Source: an uncultured Phascolarctobacterium sp. (GTDB lineage Bacteria > Bacillota > Negativicutes > Acidaminococcales > Acidaminococcaceae). Taken from it: a stretch of DNA of 52,366 nucleotides. Within the stretch, counting starts at the first letter, position 1, and each line of letters starts with the position of its first letter. Location: positions 1 through 52,366 of the forward strand of contig UQLS01000013.1 of the NCBI GenBank assembly GCA_900541915.1, read 5' to 3'. The position numbers were made by a program, and so were the translations under genes. The notes under the pieces were generated by a model that saw only the letters and a list, made by a program, of their open reading frames with translations, had not been told where the DNA came from and made no database searches. Below, piece by piece: positions 50,835-52,366 of the stretch.

Positions 50835-51716
50835 ATGCTGGAAGAATTGAAAACATTTGTCACAGTAACAGAGCTGCAAAGCTTTACCAGAGCTGCTGAA
50901 CAGCTGAATATTTCACAGCCTACAGTAAGTTTGCATATTAAAAGACTGGAAGAATATTTTGATGAGATACTTATTTATAGGAGCAGGCAGAAAAAAAAGC
51001 CGGTGATTACTGCTGCAGGACGCAGGCTATATCAGCAGGCGAAAAAGATACTTAGTTTGTGGAAATCTACATATAATTATGTTAAAGATGATTTCACACA
51101 TGGGGGCAGTCTGACTATAGGGGTGACCTTTACAATAGGAGAATACTTTTTACCTGAATTTTTAGGAGAGTTCAATAAAGAGTTTCCTGATATAAAGGTT
51201 GAACTTGAAATAGGGAATACACAAAAAATTGGCGAACTGCTTAATAATTATAAAATTGACGCAGCTATTGTAGAAGGTAATATTATAGGAGAAAAATTTG
51301 TTAAAAGACATTTATATGAAGATAAATTAGTAATAGTTGCTCCAGTGGGAAAAGAAAATGGCAGCTTAGAAAACGAACGCTGGATAATAAGAGAAAATGG
51401 TTCCGGAACAAGAAGCCAGTGGGAACAGTTAATTGGCAGTGGTCTTACAGAACTAAAGTTTAAACCTCTTGTCATGAATAGTAACTTTGCTGTTAAAGAA
51501 GCGGTGCGCAATAATCTGGGTGTTGCATTGCTTTCAGAATATATTGCAGAAGAGGCAGCTAAAAACAAAGAGGTTGCAATAAGACGCAATGATATCCAGG
51601 GGAAACGTTATTTTGATTTGGTAATGATAAAAGATAGTGCAGAGGATAATTTAATAGATATATTTAGTAAAAATATCAGCGATTTTTTCCGAAGAAAGCA
51701 AGAAATGGCAAAATAA
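50835..51716 (+). CDS. LysR-family transcription regulator
   Basis: A 293-residue LTTR. The N-terminal HTH (MLEELKTFVTVTELQSFTRAAEQLNISQPTVSLHIKRLE in motif terms: AAEQLNISQPTVSLHIKRLE) is intact; the effector domain follows (GVTFTIGEYFLPEFLGEFNKEFP). ATG 50835 follows AAGAGGATATT. It is divergent from the TDT transporter and likely controls it in response to the carried anion. Confidence 0.94.
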   Translation: MLEELKTFVTVTELQSFTRAAEQLNISQPTVSLHIKRLEEYFDEILIYRSRQKKKPVITAAGRRLYQQAKKILSLWKSTYNYVKDDFTHGGSLTIGVTFTIGEYFLPEFLGEFNKEFPDIKVELEIGNTQKIGELLNNYKIDAAIVEGNIIGEKFVKRHLYEDKLVIVAPVGKENGSLENERWIIRENGSGTRSQWEQLIGSGLTELKFKPLVMNSNFAVKEAVRNNLGVALLSEYIAEEAAKNKEVAIRRNDIQGKRYFDLVMIKDSAEDNLIDIFSKNISDFFRRKQEMAK

Positions 51717-52032
51717 TCATGTAAAAAGACCTTAAAAGCGATAATTTTCTCTAAAATCATAACGCCGTAAAGAAAGGTGTAGCAGCATTCTATAAAACCA
51801 CTACACCAGGTGTATCAGAGAAAAAGATGCAAAAAAAGCAAAAAAAGATGAAAAAAGGTGTTGACATAATGATGGGAGGATGGTATTATATACAAGTCGC
51901 CGAGATACGGCGGCGGAACCTTGAAAACTGAACATCAACCTAAACAAAGCGAATGTGCGGGTCGAGCGCAAGCTTGACCAAGTCAATTAATTTCTTTAAA
52001 TAATAAGAGCCAATCGGTTCTTCAATAAAACT
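51717..52032 (+). other. rRNA promoter and leader region
   Basis: A 316-base gap: a 7-bp hairpin GGTGTAG/CTACACC at 51777-51808, an A-rich tract (51815-51858) like an UP element, the rrn promoter, and a 16S leader with a GAACCTTGAAAACTGAAC-like segment that is common before Firmicutes rRNA. Confidence 0.7.
51861..51889 (+). promoter_or_regulatory. rRNA operon promoter
   Basis: TTGACA, 17 bases, TATTAT, preceded by an A-rich UP-like tract; about 140 bases before the 16S gene. Strong growth-linked expression is expected. Confidence 0.85.

Positions 52033-52366
<334 letters not shown>

Noticed and set aside
49793..50863. Longer start for the TDT transporter at 50863
   Set aside because: It would overlap the divergent lysR gene and has no ribosome site; 50719 has AAAGGAT and the family-type N-terminus.

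Overview
The window looks like a chromosome segment of a gut Negativicutes bacterium in the Acidaminococcaceae, most like Phascolarctobacterium. The main evidence is the partial 16S rRNA gene at the right end, whose first 330 bases read like that genus from memory. Supporting evidence is a Firmicutes-type gene order combined with a complete-looking Hcp/ferredoxin pair and a biotin-dependent carboxyltransferase subunit. No database search was possible.

Layout. (1) 1-1317: the end of a phage or integrative-element recombination module (ERF single-strand annealing protein and small hypotheticals). (2) 1495-6141: an AT-rich cassette of an XRE repressor, a 1053-residue Sel1-repeat protein with a C-terminal membrane anchor, and a MORN-repeat lipoprotein. 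(3) 6224-9330: a divergent Crp/Fnr regulator and a ferredoxin-hcp pair for nitrosative stress. (4) 9611-19569: an accessory region with a small serine resolvase, a 594-residue orphan protein, a structured leader followed by a Walker ATPase and two small genes, a broken IS30 element, a large serine recombinase, an Mrr-type restriction nuclease and a DEDDh exonuclease. (5) 19651-24501: trpDCFBA behind a tRNA-Trp-sensing T-box, without trpE or trpG. (6) 24572-51716: mostly core genes. These are def; ilvA; prmA-rsmE-mtaB-HIT-rpsU-yqeY-nfeD-floA; a PPK2-type kinase; a radical SAM protein; pgeF-yggS-sepF-proC-ylmH-divIVA; an Ile T-box with ileS; a CorC-type protein; a carboxyltransferase; a class A PBP; and a divergent TDT transporter/LysR pair. 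(7) 51861-52366: an rRNA promoter and the start of 16S rRNA.

How parts work together. The two T-boxes read uncharged tRNA-Trp and tRNA-Ile, matching the genes they precede. prmA to floA and pgeF to ileS keep the order known from Bacillus (translation, RNA modification, membrane microdomains, cell division), with proC in the place often held by ylmG.

Most unusual items: two homologous stem-loop elements (6145-6218 and 9613-9704) with changes in both arms of the stem, flanking the hcp locus and abutting a resolvase gene; the Sel1/MORN cassette; the orphan 594-residue protein; the structured leader before the ATPase; a perfect dyad inside the trp promoter spacer together with loss of trpEG; and a hairpin that may correct an over-long Shine-Dalgarno spacing before a TTG start.
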